Shown: one piece after another, positions 1 to 7,975 of the stretch
Layout: every line of letters starts with the position of its first letter
How positions within the stretch are numbered: position 1 is the first letter of the stretch
Origin: Aerococcaceae bacterium
GTDB lineage: Bacteria; Bacillota; Bacilli; Lactobacillales; Aerococcaceae
Length of the DNA stretch: 41,755 nucleotides
Assembly (NCBI GenBank): GCA_030525795.1
Contig: JAUNEB010000007.1
Coordinates: 10,513 to 52,267 of the forward strand
Direction of reading: 5' to 3'
Program-made: the position numbers and the translations under genes
The notes under the pieces: generated by a model
What the model was told of the DNA's origin: nothing
What the model saw: the letters and a program-made list of their open reading frames with translations, nothing else
The model's database searches: none

Positions 1-1353
1 CGTACTTAATATAAAGTCAATACCTTCTAGTGAATCATCTTGCAGTTGGTAGTAACTGATAACATCCTTTATTTCAATCGTGTCATCAAATTCTTTTTTT
101 ATGCGACTTTTCACCATTTGAGCGCTCCCTAATCCTGTCGAGCAGATGATTAGGACGTTGGCTTTTTTCTCAACTTTTTTGCGTTCAACAGCAGCAAGAA
201 TGTGTAAAGCTATAAATCCCCACTCATGGTCTGTTAATTCCAATTTTTTGAAAAAATGAAATTGATTAAACGCCGCTTTAATGGATTCTAATTCTTCACT
301 ATATCTTTTTCGTACTTCTTCAAATAGAGGATTTTCCAAAAAAGTATGAAGATGTGCTCGAGTCATCAACGGCCTAAAATGAGCAATCAGCCCTTGAATC
401 AATTGTTCATCCATCGAAAATTCTATTCTTTTAGAGAGTGATACTAAGGCTCTCTTTAAATAATCAACAACTACATCGCTTTCTACTTCTTCCATTCCTC
501 CAGGAGCATGTGTCCTAGAAGTCAAATAAAGTGAAATATATTGTATTTCATAAAGTGTAAATTCAATGCCGAATAATGCCGAAATACGTTGTGTAATTCT
601 GTTAGACAATATAACCGACTGACTGTCTAACATTCCTTCATCAATAATAGGTGCTTCCACTGAAAAGCCGTCCTTAATCCGTTTTGCAGTCAGTTGTAAA
701 TGAAGCACAAAGTTTTGAATAATAAAGTCCGAAATAGAAAAATTCAGTTTTCTCGATTCTTCTAAAATAATAATTAACAATGTTTCCGTTGGTAAAAATA
801 AATTTTCTTTCTGGATAAATAGCGAATCAAAGGCTTCCACTTTCAACAAGTATTGAAGTATAAATCTTCGTTTTTCAAGTTCACTCCCTTCTATATAGAG
901 GCAATCATTTTCATCAACTAGCAATTCTAAATGATACTTTCTCAACAATCTTTTTAACGAGACGATAATAGCGGAAATGGTTGTTCGACTGACAAAAAAC
1001 TCTTTGGAAAAATCATCTATTTTCCATAAGCGATTCTCTAACATCAGTTTATTTATCACAAATTTTTCTCGTAAAGTCTGTGTGATGACTGTTGGTTTCT
1101 TAATTGTCTCATCCACAAAAATGCCAAAAGCGATATAGTCATGAATCAGTAACTGATAGCCTTGGCCTTTTTTGGTTTGCAACTCAGCGCCATGATTGTA
1201 GATAATTTGAGCAATATTTTTTATATATTTTTGGATTGTTCGACTTGTCTTCCCAAATTCTCTGGAAAGATCTGATCCTGTATACACCGTATTAGGATGT
1301 TTCATAAAAAATAGCAACATATCTTTTTCAAGTTCAGTTAACGGAATTTCCAT
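1..1353 (-). CDS. PRD-domain PTS-regulated transcriptional activator (MtlR/LicR-like), partial
   Basis: The gene is open from the ATG at 1353 to the window edge (451 codons) and continues beyond it. The N-terminal part carries two helix-turn-helix regions (about residues 1-70 and 80-150). Two PRD domains follow; the second contains the typical segments LIAHFRPLMTR and EWGFIALH, with conserved histidines that are targets of HPr/EII phosphorylation in this family. A GatB/MtlR-like EIIB domain starts near residue 400 (IICSTGLGS, Cys at about 404). An EIIA-like domain is expected outside the window. It should activate a PTS operon according to sugar flux; the target is not visible and probably lies to the left. 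The start has a GAGGTGAG ribosome binding site. Family assignment is sure, substrate unknown. Confidence 0.88.
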   Translation of the reverse strand, partial: MEIPLTELEKDMLLFFMKHPNTVYTGSDLSREFGKTSRTIQKYIKNIAQIIYNHGAELQTKKGQGYQLLIHDYIAFGIFVDETIKKPTVITQTLREKFVINKLMLENRLWKIDDFSKEFFVSRTTISAIIVSLKRLLRKYHLELLVDENDCLYIEGSELEKRRFILQYLLKVEAFDSLFIQKENLFLPTETLLIIILEESRKLNFSISDFIIQNFVLHLQLTAKRIKDGFSVEAPIIDEGMLDSQSVILSNRITQRISALFGIEFTLYEIQYISLYLTSRTHAPGGMEEVESDVVVDYLKRALVSLSKRIEFSMDEQLIQGLIAHFRPLMTRAHLHTFLENPLFEEVRKRYSEELESIKAAFNQFHFFKKLELTDHEWGFIALHILAAVERKKVEKKANVLIICSTGLGSAQMVKSRIKKEFDDTIEIKDVISYYQLQDDSLEGIDFILST

Positions 1354-1373
1354 ATCTCACCTCTTCTACGTGA

Positions 1374-1411
1374 ATTATAGCAAAAATATTTTTTCAATGA
1401 AACCTCTTTCA
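1374..1411 (-). promoter_or_regulatory. Putative promoter of the PRD regulator
   Basis: A perfect TATAAT -10 box (minus strand, 1374-1379) lies about 20 bases before the ATG at 1353. No good -35 is visible at 17 bases. Just upstream is the inverted repeat TGAAACCTCTTTCA (1398-1411), which resembles a cre site but lacks the central CG, so CcpA control is doubtful. Confidence 0.4.
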
Positions 1412-1508
1412 AGACTGTCTTTTTCCGCTTCTTAACGGAAATGTTTGAACATTACTACGAAAATAGAACCTCACGAAACATGTTAATTGTTATATTTTTG
1501 AACATAAG

Positions 1509-1558
1509 AAAACACTTCTAATATTCTCTAGTTAACTAGATTTTATCAGAAGTGTTTT
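1509..1558 (-). terminator. Intrinsic terminator downstream of malY
   Basis: Eleven-base arms AAAACACTTCT (1509-1519) and AGAAGTGTTTT (1548-1558) enclose a 28-base region that itself contains the palindrome CTAGTTAACTAG. On the minus strand it lies 12 bases after the malY stop and is followed by a moderate T-rich stretch. It would close the licT-malX-malY unit before the PRD regulator gene. Confidence 0.65.
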
Positions 1559-1569
1559 GTTTGTTTAGG

Positions 1570-2742
1570 TTATAAAACTTCTTTCATACGTTCGAAGGCT
1601 TGGAGGAGCAATTCGCGTGAGGTTGCAATATTGATGCGAATGTAGTTTTCGCCATTTGCGACGTAGTGTGTGCCATCTTCTAAAATAACGCCTGCTTTTT
1701 CTGCTAAAAATGGCACTAACTCAGAAGCTGACATGTCTCCTTGGGACACGTCAATCCAACACAAGTATGACGCATCCATCTCCATCAACTGCCACGTTGG
1801 AAAATCACGCGCAATCATTTGCTTCGTCAAAAGATAATTGTCGCGCAAATAATCGGTGACTGCGTCCAACCATTGTTCGCTCTCATTATATGCCGCAATT
1901 AATGCCGCAATGCCAAACGGATTAGGCGAAGTAATACTATTTTTTGCTAAATGTGTTTGGAAACGTCGACGAATATCGGCATTCCAAATAATGGCATACG
2001 ACGTTTTCAAGCCACCAAAATTGAATCCTTTATTCGGTGACGTCAACAAAATGACATTGTTTTTGACTTCATCATTCAAGGCTCCAATGGATGTGTGTTC
2101 CCCGAACAAAATATGCTCCGAGTGAACTTCATCCACCACTAATAGCACACCGTATTGTTGACACAAATCGTAAACTTGCTGCATTTCTTCACGCGTCCAA
2201 ATACGACCTGCGGGATTGTGCGGCGAGCAAAATAAGTACACATCAGGCCGCTGTTCGCGTAATTGTGTCTCAAGCAAATCGAAATCGATATAATAACGAT
2301 TTTCACGGACGATAAGCGGGTTAGTAATGACTTCAATGCCGTTTCGTTCAGCGGCCAACGCAAACGGATCATAAACGGGTGTATTCATGAGTACTTTTTG
2401 CGAAGTCGTACAAAAACATTGTAACAAATAATGAATGGTCGAGACCGTGCCATAGACAAGCGTAATCGCTTCTTTGGTCACGTCTACTTGATGGCGACGT
2501 TTTTGCCAATCAATTACCGCATCATAAAAAGCGTCATAAGTATACGTGTAGCCTAGTGTTCCAATCTCCAAAATGCTGCGTAAAGCATCAAGAATTTCAG
2601 GCGCTAACACGTAATCCATGTCTGCAATCCACATTGGAATGTAGTCCTCTGGCAAATTGGGAAAGCGGCTTTTTAATAAAGTTTCGTCCCATTTGCGGCT
2701 TTTATCTAGCTTACGATTTGGTAATTCATCAAATTGATACAT
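1570..2742 (-). CDS. malY: MalY/PatB-type PLP-dependent aminotransferase / cystathionine beta-lyase
   Basis: This is a fold-type I PLP enzyme of 390 residues, the normal length for MalY/PatB C-S lyases. PHNPAGR (Asn about 176) and VVDEVHSE (Asp about 204) contact the cofactor, and SPNKGFNFGG contains the Schiff-base lysine (about 238). The ATG at 2742 is preferred over a GTG six bases upstream because AGAGGGG is correctly spaced only for the ATG. That ribosome binding site overlaps the end of malX, so the genes are co-transcribed and probably coupled. In E. coli, MalY cleaves cystathionine and also represses the maltose regulon; repression here is not implied by the sequence. The pairing with malX is the classical E. 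coli one, but here under a LicT-type regulator. Confidence 0.85.
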   Translation of the reverse strand: MYQFDELPNRKLDKSRKWDETLLKSRFPNLPEDYIPMWIADMDYVLAPEILDALRSILEIGTLGYTYTYDAFYDAVIDWQKRRHQVDVTKEAITLVYGTVSTIHYLLQCFCTTSQKVLMNTPVYDPFALAAERNGIEVITNPLIVRENRYYIDFDLLETQLREQRPDVYLFCSPHNPAGRIWTREEMQQVYDLCQQYGVLLVVDEVHSEHILFGEHTSIGALNDEVKNNVILLTSPNKGFNFGGLKTSYAIIWNADIRRRFQTHLAKNSITSPNPFGIAALIAAYNESEQWLDAVTDYLRDNYLLTKQMIARDFPTWQLMEMDASYLCWIDVSQGDMSASELVPFLAEKAGVILEDGTHYVANGENYIRINIATSRELLLQAFERMKEVL

Positions 2743-2755
2743 AGGCACCCCTCTT

Positions 2756-4327
2756 TTACATTAATTGCTCAATGCCTGTTTTGACGGTTTGAACTTGTGC
2801 CCCGATGATGACTTGAACGTTGTGTGCGTCTAATTCAACGACGCCCAACGCGCCTGCTTTACGTAACGTATTTTTATCGATGAGCGCTGCGTCTTTCACT
2901 TGCAAACGTAAACGCGTCACGCAGTTATCTAAGTGTGTGATGTTTTCTTTTCCGCCAAGTGCTTGCAAAATAATTGCTGGATCGTAAATGCCGTTGCCTT
3001 TTGTAAAGACTTTAATTTCGCCATTTTCTTCAGATTGTGGTTCGTCTTTACGACCTGGTGTTGCAATGTCGTATTTGGTAATGTACCACTTGAATACGAA
3101 GTAGTAAATCGCAAACCATACGATACCTACTGGAATGAGCAAGTACCATTTTGTATAGTTACCTTGTAACATCCCGAAGATGACCCAGTCAATAACGCCT
3201 CCGTCCGTATTACCGATAACAACGCCGAGCATCGCCATCACCATCAATGATAATCCTGACATGATTGAGTGGAATACATACAACGCTGGTGCAATGAACA
3301 AGAATAAGAATTCAATTGGCTCAGAAATCCCTGTTACAAACGCCACTAAAAATCCTGACATCAATAATCCTTTAATTGCAGGACGATTTTCTTTTTTGGC
3401 AACCATATAAATTGCAAACGCGATCGCAGGAAGACCGAACATAAATGTTGGCATGAAACCTTGTGACAAGAAGGCAGTTGCTTGCGGACTAATTGGTTCA
3501 CCAGCATTTAATTGTGAGTAGAAAATATTTAACGCACCGGAAACCGTTTCGCCATTAACCACTTGTGTTCCCCCAACATCTGTAAAACGAACCATCGCTA
3601 ACAAAATATGGTGCATCCCAAAAGGTTTCAAAACAGCTGTTCCTAAACCATAAATAAACGGACCAAACACGCCTGCTTTAGCAATCACATGCCCAATCGC
3701 TGTAATAACACTTGAGAATACTGGCCAAATAATTGGAATAACTAGCCCCACTACTGCCATGACTAATGAAGAAATAATCGGTACAAAGCGAATACCGCCA
3801 AAGAATGAGAACGCATCAGGCAATACGGTATCTTGGAATTTTTCGTGTAAGAAATACACAATCAAACCTGCAATAATACCGCCCAAGACACCCATTTCAA
3901 TAGATTGGATGCCGAGCACCATGCCTTGTCCGTTCAAACGTAATGCGTCAGCTGGCGCAAGCTGATTGTTCACTTGCAAGTAGAAGTTGATAGACATGTG
4001 CATCGCAATGAATCCAACAAACCCCGCAAAAACGCCGACACCTTTATTACGTTTAGACAATCCTAACGGAATCGCCATCGCGAACATCGCTGGCAAGTAA
4101 CGAAACGCCAGACTTCCGACCATTGTCAAATATTGGAAAAATAACTGAATCCATGGATGCCCCAAAAATGGGAACCGCTCAATCACAGGATCTGATGCAA
4201 TCGAACTTCCCAACCCTAATAACATTCCCAAAAACGCTAATAACGCAACAGGAAACATAAACGTTTTGCCTAATTCTTGGAAAAAACTAAAGAAACGCAC
4301 ACGTAGTGACTTACTTTTTTCTGACAT
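2756..4327 (-). CDS. malX: MalX-like PTS EIICB permease (glucose/maltose family)
   Basis: This 523-residue membrane protein has an EIIC domain of about ten hydrophobic segments (residues 15-420), including GMHHILLAMVRFTDVGGTQ and GISEPIEFLFLFIAP, typical of the glucose-superfamily permeases. A C-terminal EIIB domain has the phospho-cysteine in HLDNCVTRLRL (Cys469). There is no EIIA domain, so phosphate must come from an EIIA encoded elsewhere. The closest remembered relative is E. coli MalX, a maltose/glucose facilitator; the real substrate here could be another glucoside. ATG with AAGGAGC seven bases upstream. It lies between the antiterminator (20-base gap) and malY (7-base gap) in one operon. 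Confidence 0.87.
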   Translation of the reverse strand: MSEKSKSLRVRFFSFFQELGKTFMFPVALLAFLGMLLGLGSSIASDPVIERFPFLGHPWIQLFFQYLTMVGSLAFRYLPAMFAMAIPLGLSKRNKGVGVFAGFVGFIAMHMSINFYLQVNNQLAPADALRLNGQGMVLGIQSIEMGVLGGIIAGLIVYFLHEKFQDTVLPDAFSFFGGIRFVPIISSLVMAVVGLVIPIIWPVFSSVITAIGHVIAKAGVFGPFIYGLGTAVLKPFGMHHILLAMVRFTDVGGTQVVNGETVSGALNIFYSQLNAGEPISPQATAFLSQGFMPTFMFGLPAIAFAIYMVAKKENRPAIKGLLMSGFLVAFVTGISEPIEFLFLFIAPALYVFHSIMSGLSLMVMAMLGVVIGNTDGGVIDWVIFGMLQGNYTKWYLLIPVGIVWFAIYYFVFKWYITKYDIATPGRKDEPQSEENGEIKVFTKGNGIYDPAIILQALGGKENITHLDNCVTRLRLQVKDAALIDKNTLRKAGALGVVELDAHNVQVIIGAQVQTVKTGIEQLM

Positions 4328-4347
4328 AATAATGCTCCTTTTCTTGA

Positions 4348-5181
4348 TTATTGTCGATTTAATAAACGATTGATGTGCAACATTAAATAAAAAGATTCTC
4401 CTTCGCTCAGCGTATGCTGCACTTTTTCCTCCAAATACGCTGATAGTTTCGGTAAAACTTCTTGAGCTTTCGGATAATGTTGAACGACCAATTCATACAG
4501 TTGCGTGTCCGACACAACCGCTTGCTCTTCATTCCACAATCGCATAATAAAAAACTTCAAATGCGTTACAAAACGCACATAATTCAAATCGTCATCGTCT
4601 AATTCTAACTGATAATGTTCTTTGACAATACGCACCATATCATGTACCATCAACGTCATTTTTGTAACTTTATCCGCTTCATGCGACTGATTTTGCGCGA
4701 TAATAAGATGTAAAGTAATAAAGCCCGCCTCATCGTCTGGCAACCGCACCCCAATTTGCTGTTCAATGTACTGCAACACACGCAAACTAAATTGATATTC
4801 CGCTTGATAAATGGTTTTCACTTCTGACAAAATTGCGTTTGGTGTTTGAATTCCTTCATGAAATCTCTCAATCGCAAAATGAATATGATCTGTCAATGTT
4901 AAATAAATCGTCTCATTCAAAATAATACCTAATTCCGTCTCAGCAGCGTCAACCAAATCACGCACCAATTCAAAGTACATCACAGGAATTTCGGATAGTA
5001 ACTTTGCTAAGCGAATCGCGTTTTTTTCGCTATCCAACCAAAAACACTTTTCAATTTTAGTAGTGTCAATGCTGTCGCCTACTTGCTTGCCAAAAGAAAT
5101 TCCTTTTCCCATAACTACCAGTTCATTGCGTCCGTCATGAACGATGACCGTGCTATTATTCAATACTTTAACAACTTCCAC
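4348..5181 (-). CDS. LicT/SacT-family transcriptional antiterminator
   Basis: An N-terminal CAT RNA-binding domain (residues 1-55; ELVVMGKGISFG) is followed by PRD1 and PRD2. The four PRD histidines fall at 99, 158, 207 and 269, nearly the same numbers as in B. subtilis LicT (277 residues; this protein is also 277). That fixes the start at the GTG at 5181, which has a perfect AGGAGGTGA site. An in-frame ATG further upstream at 5253 would add 24 residues encoded by the leader terminator and is rejected. In this family the protein binds a RAT hairpin and prevents termination when the sugar is present and PTS phosphorylation permits. The cognate RAT and terminator are directly upstream, so it controls its own operon with malX and malY. 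Confidence 0.92.
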   Translation of the reverse strand: MEVVKVLNNSTVIVHDGRNELVVMGKGISFGKQVGDSIDTTKIEKCFWLDSEKNAIRLAKLLSEIPVMYFELVRDLVDAAETELGIILNETIYLTLTDHIHFAIERFHEGIQTPNAILSEVKTIYQAEYQFSLRVLQYIEQQIGVRLPDDEAGFITLHLIIAQNQSHEADKVTKMTLMVHDMVRIVKEHYQLELDDDDLNYVRFVTHLKFFIMRLWNEEQAVVSDTQLYELVVQHYPKAQEVLPKLSAYLEEKVQHTLSEGESFYLMLHINRLLNRQ

Positions 5182-5206
5182 TTGCTCACCTCCTTGCCTT
5201 ATTGGT

Positions 5207-5260
5207 ACAAAAAGACCCATGCCAAATAAATGCTTCACACATTCAAATGACATAGGTCTT
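5207..5260 (-). terminator. Leader terminator of the licT-malX-malY operon
   Basis: On the minus strand AAGACCTATG (5251-5260) can pair over ten bases, with one G-U, with CATGGGTCTT (5212-5221). The second arm runs straight into a run of five T. The hairpin ends about 26 bases before the GTG start. Its first arm is shared with the RAT element, so the two structures exclude each other. This is the classical arrangement of LicT/SacT-controlled leaders. Confidence 0.85.
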
Positions 5261-5279
5261 GCTCTTGCGATAACACCCT
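5253..5279 (-). promoter_or_regulatory. RAT (ribonucleic antiterminator) element
   Basis: Read on the minus strand, the element begins AGGGTGTTA and ends GCAAGACCT. These are the two sides of the RAT consensus known from B. subtilis sac/bgl leaders. The central part is about five bases shorter than in sacB, so the upper stem is reduced. Its 3' side is the first arm of the leader terminator. Confidence 0.75.
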
Positions 5280-5293
5280 ATTATCTGAGATTT

Positions 5294-5322
5294 ATTCTAA
5301 CACCAAAAGAAAGCGTTGTCAA
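5294..5322 (-). promoter_or_regulatory. Sigma-A promoter of the licT-malX-malY operon
   Basis: A consensus TTGACA -35 (5317-5322) and TAGAAT -10 (5294-5299) are separated by exactly 17 bases on the minus strand. Transcription would start near 5287, giving a leader of about 105 bases that contains RAT and terminator. The -35 overlaps a cre site. Confidence 0.88.
5308..5321 (-). promoter_or_regulatory. cre site (CcpA binding)
   Basis: The minus-strand sequence TGACAACGCTTTCT matches the cre consensus TGWAARCGYTWWCW at 13 of 14 positions. It overlaps the -35 box and spacer of the mal promoter, a position where CcpA blocks RNA polymerase. This predicts catabolite repression in addition to antitermination. 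Confidence 0.8.
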
Positions 5323-5332
5323 TAACTTTGTG

Positions 5333-5362
5333 AAAAATTCCCTCCAAAAATTTGAAGGGAAT
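5333..5362 (-). terminator. Terminator of the ula operon
   Basis: Just after the ulaF stop, the arms ATTCCCT (5337-5343) and AGGGAAT (5356-5362) form a hairpin, followed on the minus strand by TTTTT. It ends about ten bases before the -35 of the mal promoter and insulates the two sugar operons. Confidence 0.78.
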
Positions 5363-5370
5363 GTTATCTT

Positions 5371-6090
5371 TTATTTTTTCTGCCCGTAATAGGCATTTGC
5401 TCCATGCTTACGGAAGTAATGTTTATCCAATACATATTGTGAAAGTGGTGTGACATTTGGATTCACTTGTTCTGTGACAAGTGCCATATGGCATACTTCA
5501 TCCAATACAAGGCTATTTTCGATTGCTTTTTGCGTAGAAGTTCCCCAAGTGAACGGACCGTGTCCTTGAACTAACACACCTGGCACTGCTAGCGGATCAA
5601 GATTGCGTTCTTGGAAGGTTTCAACGATGACTTTGCCCGTATTTACTTCATACGCTTCTTCGACTTCTGCTTGTGTTAAATGGCGCGTCAATGGTACTGG
5701 CCCATAAAAAGTATCTGCATGCGTCGTGCCATAGCATGGCAAATCACGTTCTGCTTGTGCCCAGCAAACGGCATATTTACTATGCGTATGCACAACAGAA
5801 GTAATGTTTTCAAATGAGCGATACAATTCGACGTGTGTTGCCAAATCAGATGACGGACGATAACTGTCTTCTTCGATGACTTTGCCCTCTAAATCTGTCA
5901 CGACCATTTGTTCCGCCGTCATTTCAGCGTAGTCAATGCCGCTCGGTTTAATCACAATAATTCCTAGTTCACGGTTAATTTCGCTCACATTTCCCCAAGT
6001 TAATTGGACCAATCCCCACTCAGGTAATTGCAAATTTGCGCGATACACACGCTCTTTCATTGCAGCAATGATTTCATTAAGCGACATCAT
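5371..6090 (-). CDS. ulaF: L-ribulose-5-phosphate 4-epimerase (ascorbate pathway)
   Basis: This is a class II aldolase/AraD-family protein of 239 residues. It carries LTWGNVSEI, IKPSGIDY, the zinc-binding pair VVHTHSKYA, GTTHAD and the C-terminal KHYFRKHGANAYYGQK typical of UlaF/AraD. It converts L-ribulose 5-phosphate to D-xylulose 5-phosphate, the last step before the pentose phosphate or phosphoketolase route. AraD has the same motifs; the position behind ulaE decides the name. The start ATG overlaps the end of ulaE by 14 bases, indicating translational coupling. A second ATG follows immediately and could be the true start. Confidence 0.92.
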   Translation of the reverse strand: MMSLNEIIAAMKERVYRANLQLPEWGLVQLTWGNVSEINRELGIIVIKPSGIDYAEMTAEQMVVTDLEGKVIEEDSYRPSSDLATHVELYRSFENITSVVHTHSKYAVCWAQAERDLPCYGTTHADTFYGPVPLTRHLTQAEVEEAYEVNTGKVIVETFQERNLDPLAVPGVLVQGHGPFTWGTSTQKAIENSLVLDEVCHMALVTEQVNPNVTPLSQYVLDKHYFRKHGANAYYGQKK

Positions 6091-6937
6091 AGCCCGCCTC
6101 CTTCAAAATAGGTTTCAAAAACTCTAGCGCTTCTTGAATACGCGCTTCGGGTTGCGCGTCCACTTCGCTCCACATCTCAATTAAAAAAGTTCCTTCGTAG
6201 CCAAGACGTTTTAACGTTTTTAAGCAACCTGCAAAATCAACATCGCCTTCTCCAAACGGCACATTTTTGAACTGGCCTGGAAAATCAGCCGTCACATTCT
6301 TAGTATCTTTAATATGCACGGCGACAATTGAATCAATGCCGAGTTCCAATTCTTCAGCAGGATTGTTTTCTGGCCAAGCAGATAAATTACCCAAATCTGG
6401 ATACACTTGCAGCCATGGCGATGGAATTTGGCGTTTAATCGCCTTAAATTTCGTCAACGAATTGATAAACGGATCATCCATAATTTCAATCGAGAGCATC
6501 ACTTGTTTAGCCGCCGCCATATTGACCGCTTTTTTCAAATTCTCCACAAAATATTCACGCGACGAAACGGTTTTTTCTTCGTAATAAACGTCGTAGCCTG
6601 CTAATTGAATGTTGCGGACGCCTAATTTTTCGGCTAAATTGACCGCTTTTTGCATGATTTCGAGCGCTTTTTCACGGTTTGAAGCGTCTTTGGACCCGAA
6701 TGGAAAACGACGATGTCCACTCAAACAAATCGAATAAATACGGATGCCAGTTTGGCGCATTGCTTGATTGACGGTTTCAATTTCTGCTTCGGTCCAATCA
6801 AGGCGCGCTAAACGCTCGTCTGTTTCGTCAATTGACATTTCGACAAATTGAAAGCCGAGTCGCTTAGCAATTTCAAAACGTTCCAACCACGTAATATTTT
6901 TCGGGAGCGCCTTTTCGTAAATCCCTAACGTTGTCAT
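6077..6937 (-). CDS. ulaE: L-xylulose-5-phosphate 3-epimerase
   Basis: This TIM-barrel epimerase of 286 residues closely follows E. coli UlaE: LGIYEKALP near the N-terminus, VEMSIDETDERLARLDW, LSGHRRFPFGS, LAGYDVYYEE, MEIM-like IEIMDDP, YPDLGNLSAW and VPFGEGDVDF. It converts L-xylulose 5-phosphate to L-ribulose 5-phosphate in ascorbate breakdown. The ATG at 6937 is chosen because the family begins just before LGIYEKALP and because GGGGG, overlapping the ulaD stop, serves as ribosome binding site. It sits between ulaD (5-base gap) and ulaF (14-base overlap). Confidence 0.93.
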   Translation of the reverse strand: MTTLGIYEKALPKNITWLERFEIAKRLGFQFVEMSIDETDERLARLDWTEAEIETVNQAMRQTGIRIYSICLSGHRRFPFGSKDASNREKALEIMQKAVNLAEKLGVRNIQLAGYDVYYEEKTVSSREYFVENLKKAVNMAAAKQVMLSIEIMDDPFINSLTKFKAIKRQIPSPWLQVYPDLGNLSAWPENNPAEELELGIDSIVAVHIKDTKNVTADFPGQFKNVPFGEGDVDFAGCLKTLKRLGYEGTFLIEMWSEVDAQPEARIQEALEFLKPILKEAGYDVA

Positions 6938-6942
6938 TTGGT

Positions 6943-7605
6943 TTACCCCCAAATTTCACGAATTTTATCTTTGAAAGCACGCGCTGCTTCAGCCGGGTTT
7001 TCAGCTTCGGTAATGCCGCGCCCTGCAATAAAGGTGTAAACATCGACGCCGCGGAACAATTCTAAGGTGTCAATGTCCAATCCACCTGTCACCGATACTT
7101 TAAAGCCCATTTCAATCAATTTTTTGACTTTGGACAAATCGCGTTCGCCCCATGTTTCGCCAGCTAAAAGGGCATCGCGGCTTTGATGATAAATGGCTTG
7201 ATCAATTCCCGCATCTAACCATTGTTGTGCGTGTTCGTACGTCCAATCGCCGTATAATTCTACTTGAATTTCGCCACGGTCACCGCGTTCTGCTTTGATG
7301 GCTTTTAATGCAGCTTCCATCGTTGGAATGGTTGCTGAACAAATACATGTCATCCAGTCTGCGCCGCGTTCGGCATTATTTTTGGCAACATTGCCTCCAG
7401 CATCCGCACATTTGGTGTCTGCAACAATAATTTTTTCTGGAAAAAGATTGCGCAATACTTCAACTAATTCGCTACCGACTTGTAACAAGCATACGGTGCC
7501 TGCTTCAATAATATCAACTTCGTTTCCGACAGCAACTGCTGCTTTAATTGCACCTTTCAAATCGGAATGGTCTAATGCAACTTGTAAATTTGGAATTCTC
7601 ATCAT
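6943..7605 (-). CDS. ulaD: 3-keto-L-gulonate-6-phosphate decarboxylase
   Basis: This 220-residue orotidine-5'-phosphate decarboxylase-superfamily protein begins with IPNLQVALDHSDL. It contains the catalytic segment VADTKCADAGGN, then VELYGDWTYE and SVTGGLDIDTLELF. These fit KGPDC (UlaD/SgbH) better than hexulose-6-phosphate synthase, and the ula context agrees. It decarboxylates 3-keto-L-gulonate 6-phosphate to L-xylulose 5-phosphate using magnesium. Two ATG codons lie in tandem at 7605 and 7602; AAGGAG is better spaced for the second. A GC-rich hairpin separates it from ulaB. Confidence 0.93.
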   Translation of the reverse strand: MMRIPNLQVALDHSDLKGAIKAAVAVGNEVDIIEAGTVCLLQVGSELVEVLRNLFPEKIIVADTKCADAGGNVAKNNAERGADWMTCICSATIPTMEAALKAIKAERGDRGEIQVELYGDWTYEHAQQWLDAGIDQAIYHQSRDALLAGETWGERDLSKVKKLIEMGFKVSVTGGLDIDTLELFRGVDVYTFIAGRGITEAENPAEAARAFKDKIREIWG

Positions 7606-7629
7606 TATTCTCCTTTATCTCCATTAAAT

Positions 7630-7661
7630 AAGGGACTGGGAGCTCGCGCCCCAGCCCCCTT
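7630..7661 (-). repeat. GC-rich hairpin between ulaB and ulaD
   Basis: Arms AAGGGACTGGG (7630-7640) and CCCAGCCCCCTT (7650-7661) pair with one internal irregularity around a GC-rich loop, in otherwise AT-rich DNA. On the minus strand no strong T-run follows, so it is more likely an attenuator or an mRNA stabiliser or processing site than a full terminator. It separates the transport genes (ulaG-C-A-B) from the catabolic genes (ulaD-E-F). Confidence 0.6.
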
Positions 7662-7671
7662 CATTCGCTTA

Positions 7672-7956
7672 TTAAGCAATGCCATTTTCAGCTAATTTTT
7701 CAGTAATTTCTTTTTCTGATAATAAGTTTTGTAAGCCGATAATTTTTGTGTTAGGTAAGTCAACACCGTTAAATACATCGACTAAAGCTTGTGAACAAAA
7801 TACGATGTCGTAGCCTTTTGCTAAAGATTTTGCTTCAGAAACGGCACAGTGATGAATATCTAATGGGATATTCAACTTGCGAAAAACGTTTGAGATTTTC
7901 ATTTTGATAATTTGGCTAGAGCCCATGCCACTGCCACATGCTGCTAATACTTTCAT
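7672..7956 (-). CDS. ulaB: PTS ascorbate-specific EIIB component
   Basis: This small cytoplasmic protein of 94 residues has the phospho-cysteine at position 7 in AACGSGMGSSQ, the signature of the lactose/ascorbate-type IIB fold. It passes phosphate from UlaC to ascorbate during uptake by UlaA. AAGGAG ribosome binding site; the gene starts 19 bases after ulaA ends. Length and motif are typical. Confidence 0.93.
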   Translation of the reverse strand: MKVLAACGSGMGSSQIIKMKISNVFRKLNIPLDIHHCAVSEAKSLAKGYDIVFCSQALVDVFNGVDLPNTKIIGLQNLLSEKEITEKLAENGIA

Positions 7957-7975
7957 AGTAATTACTCCTTGTTGA

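Noticed and set aside
1398..1411. cre-like inverted repeat TGAAACCTCTTTCA upstream of the PRD regulator
   Set aside because: It lacks the central CG that is nearly invariant in cre sites; mentioned only with the promoter.
5182..5253. N-terminal extension of the LicT-type antiterminator from an upstream ATG
   Set aside because: It would be encoded by the RAT/terminator leader, adds 24 residues absent from the family, and ignores the perfect ribosome binding site before the GTG at 5181.
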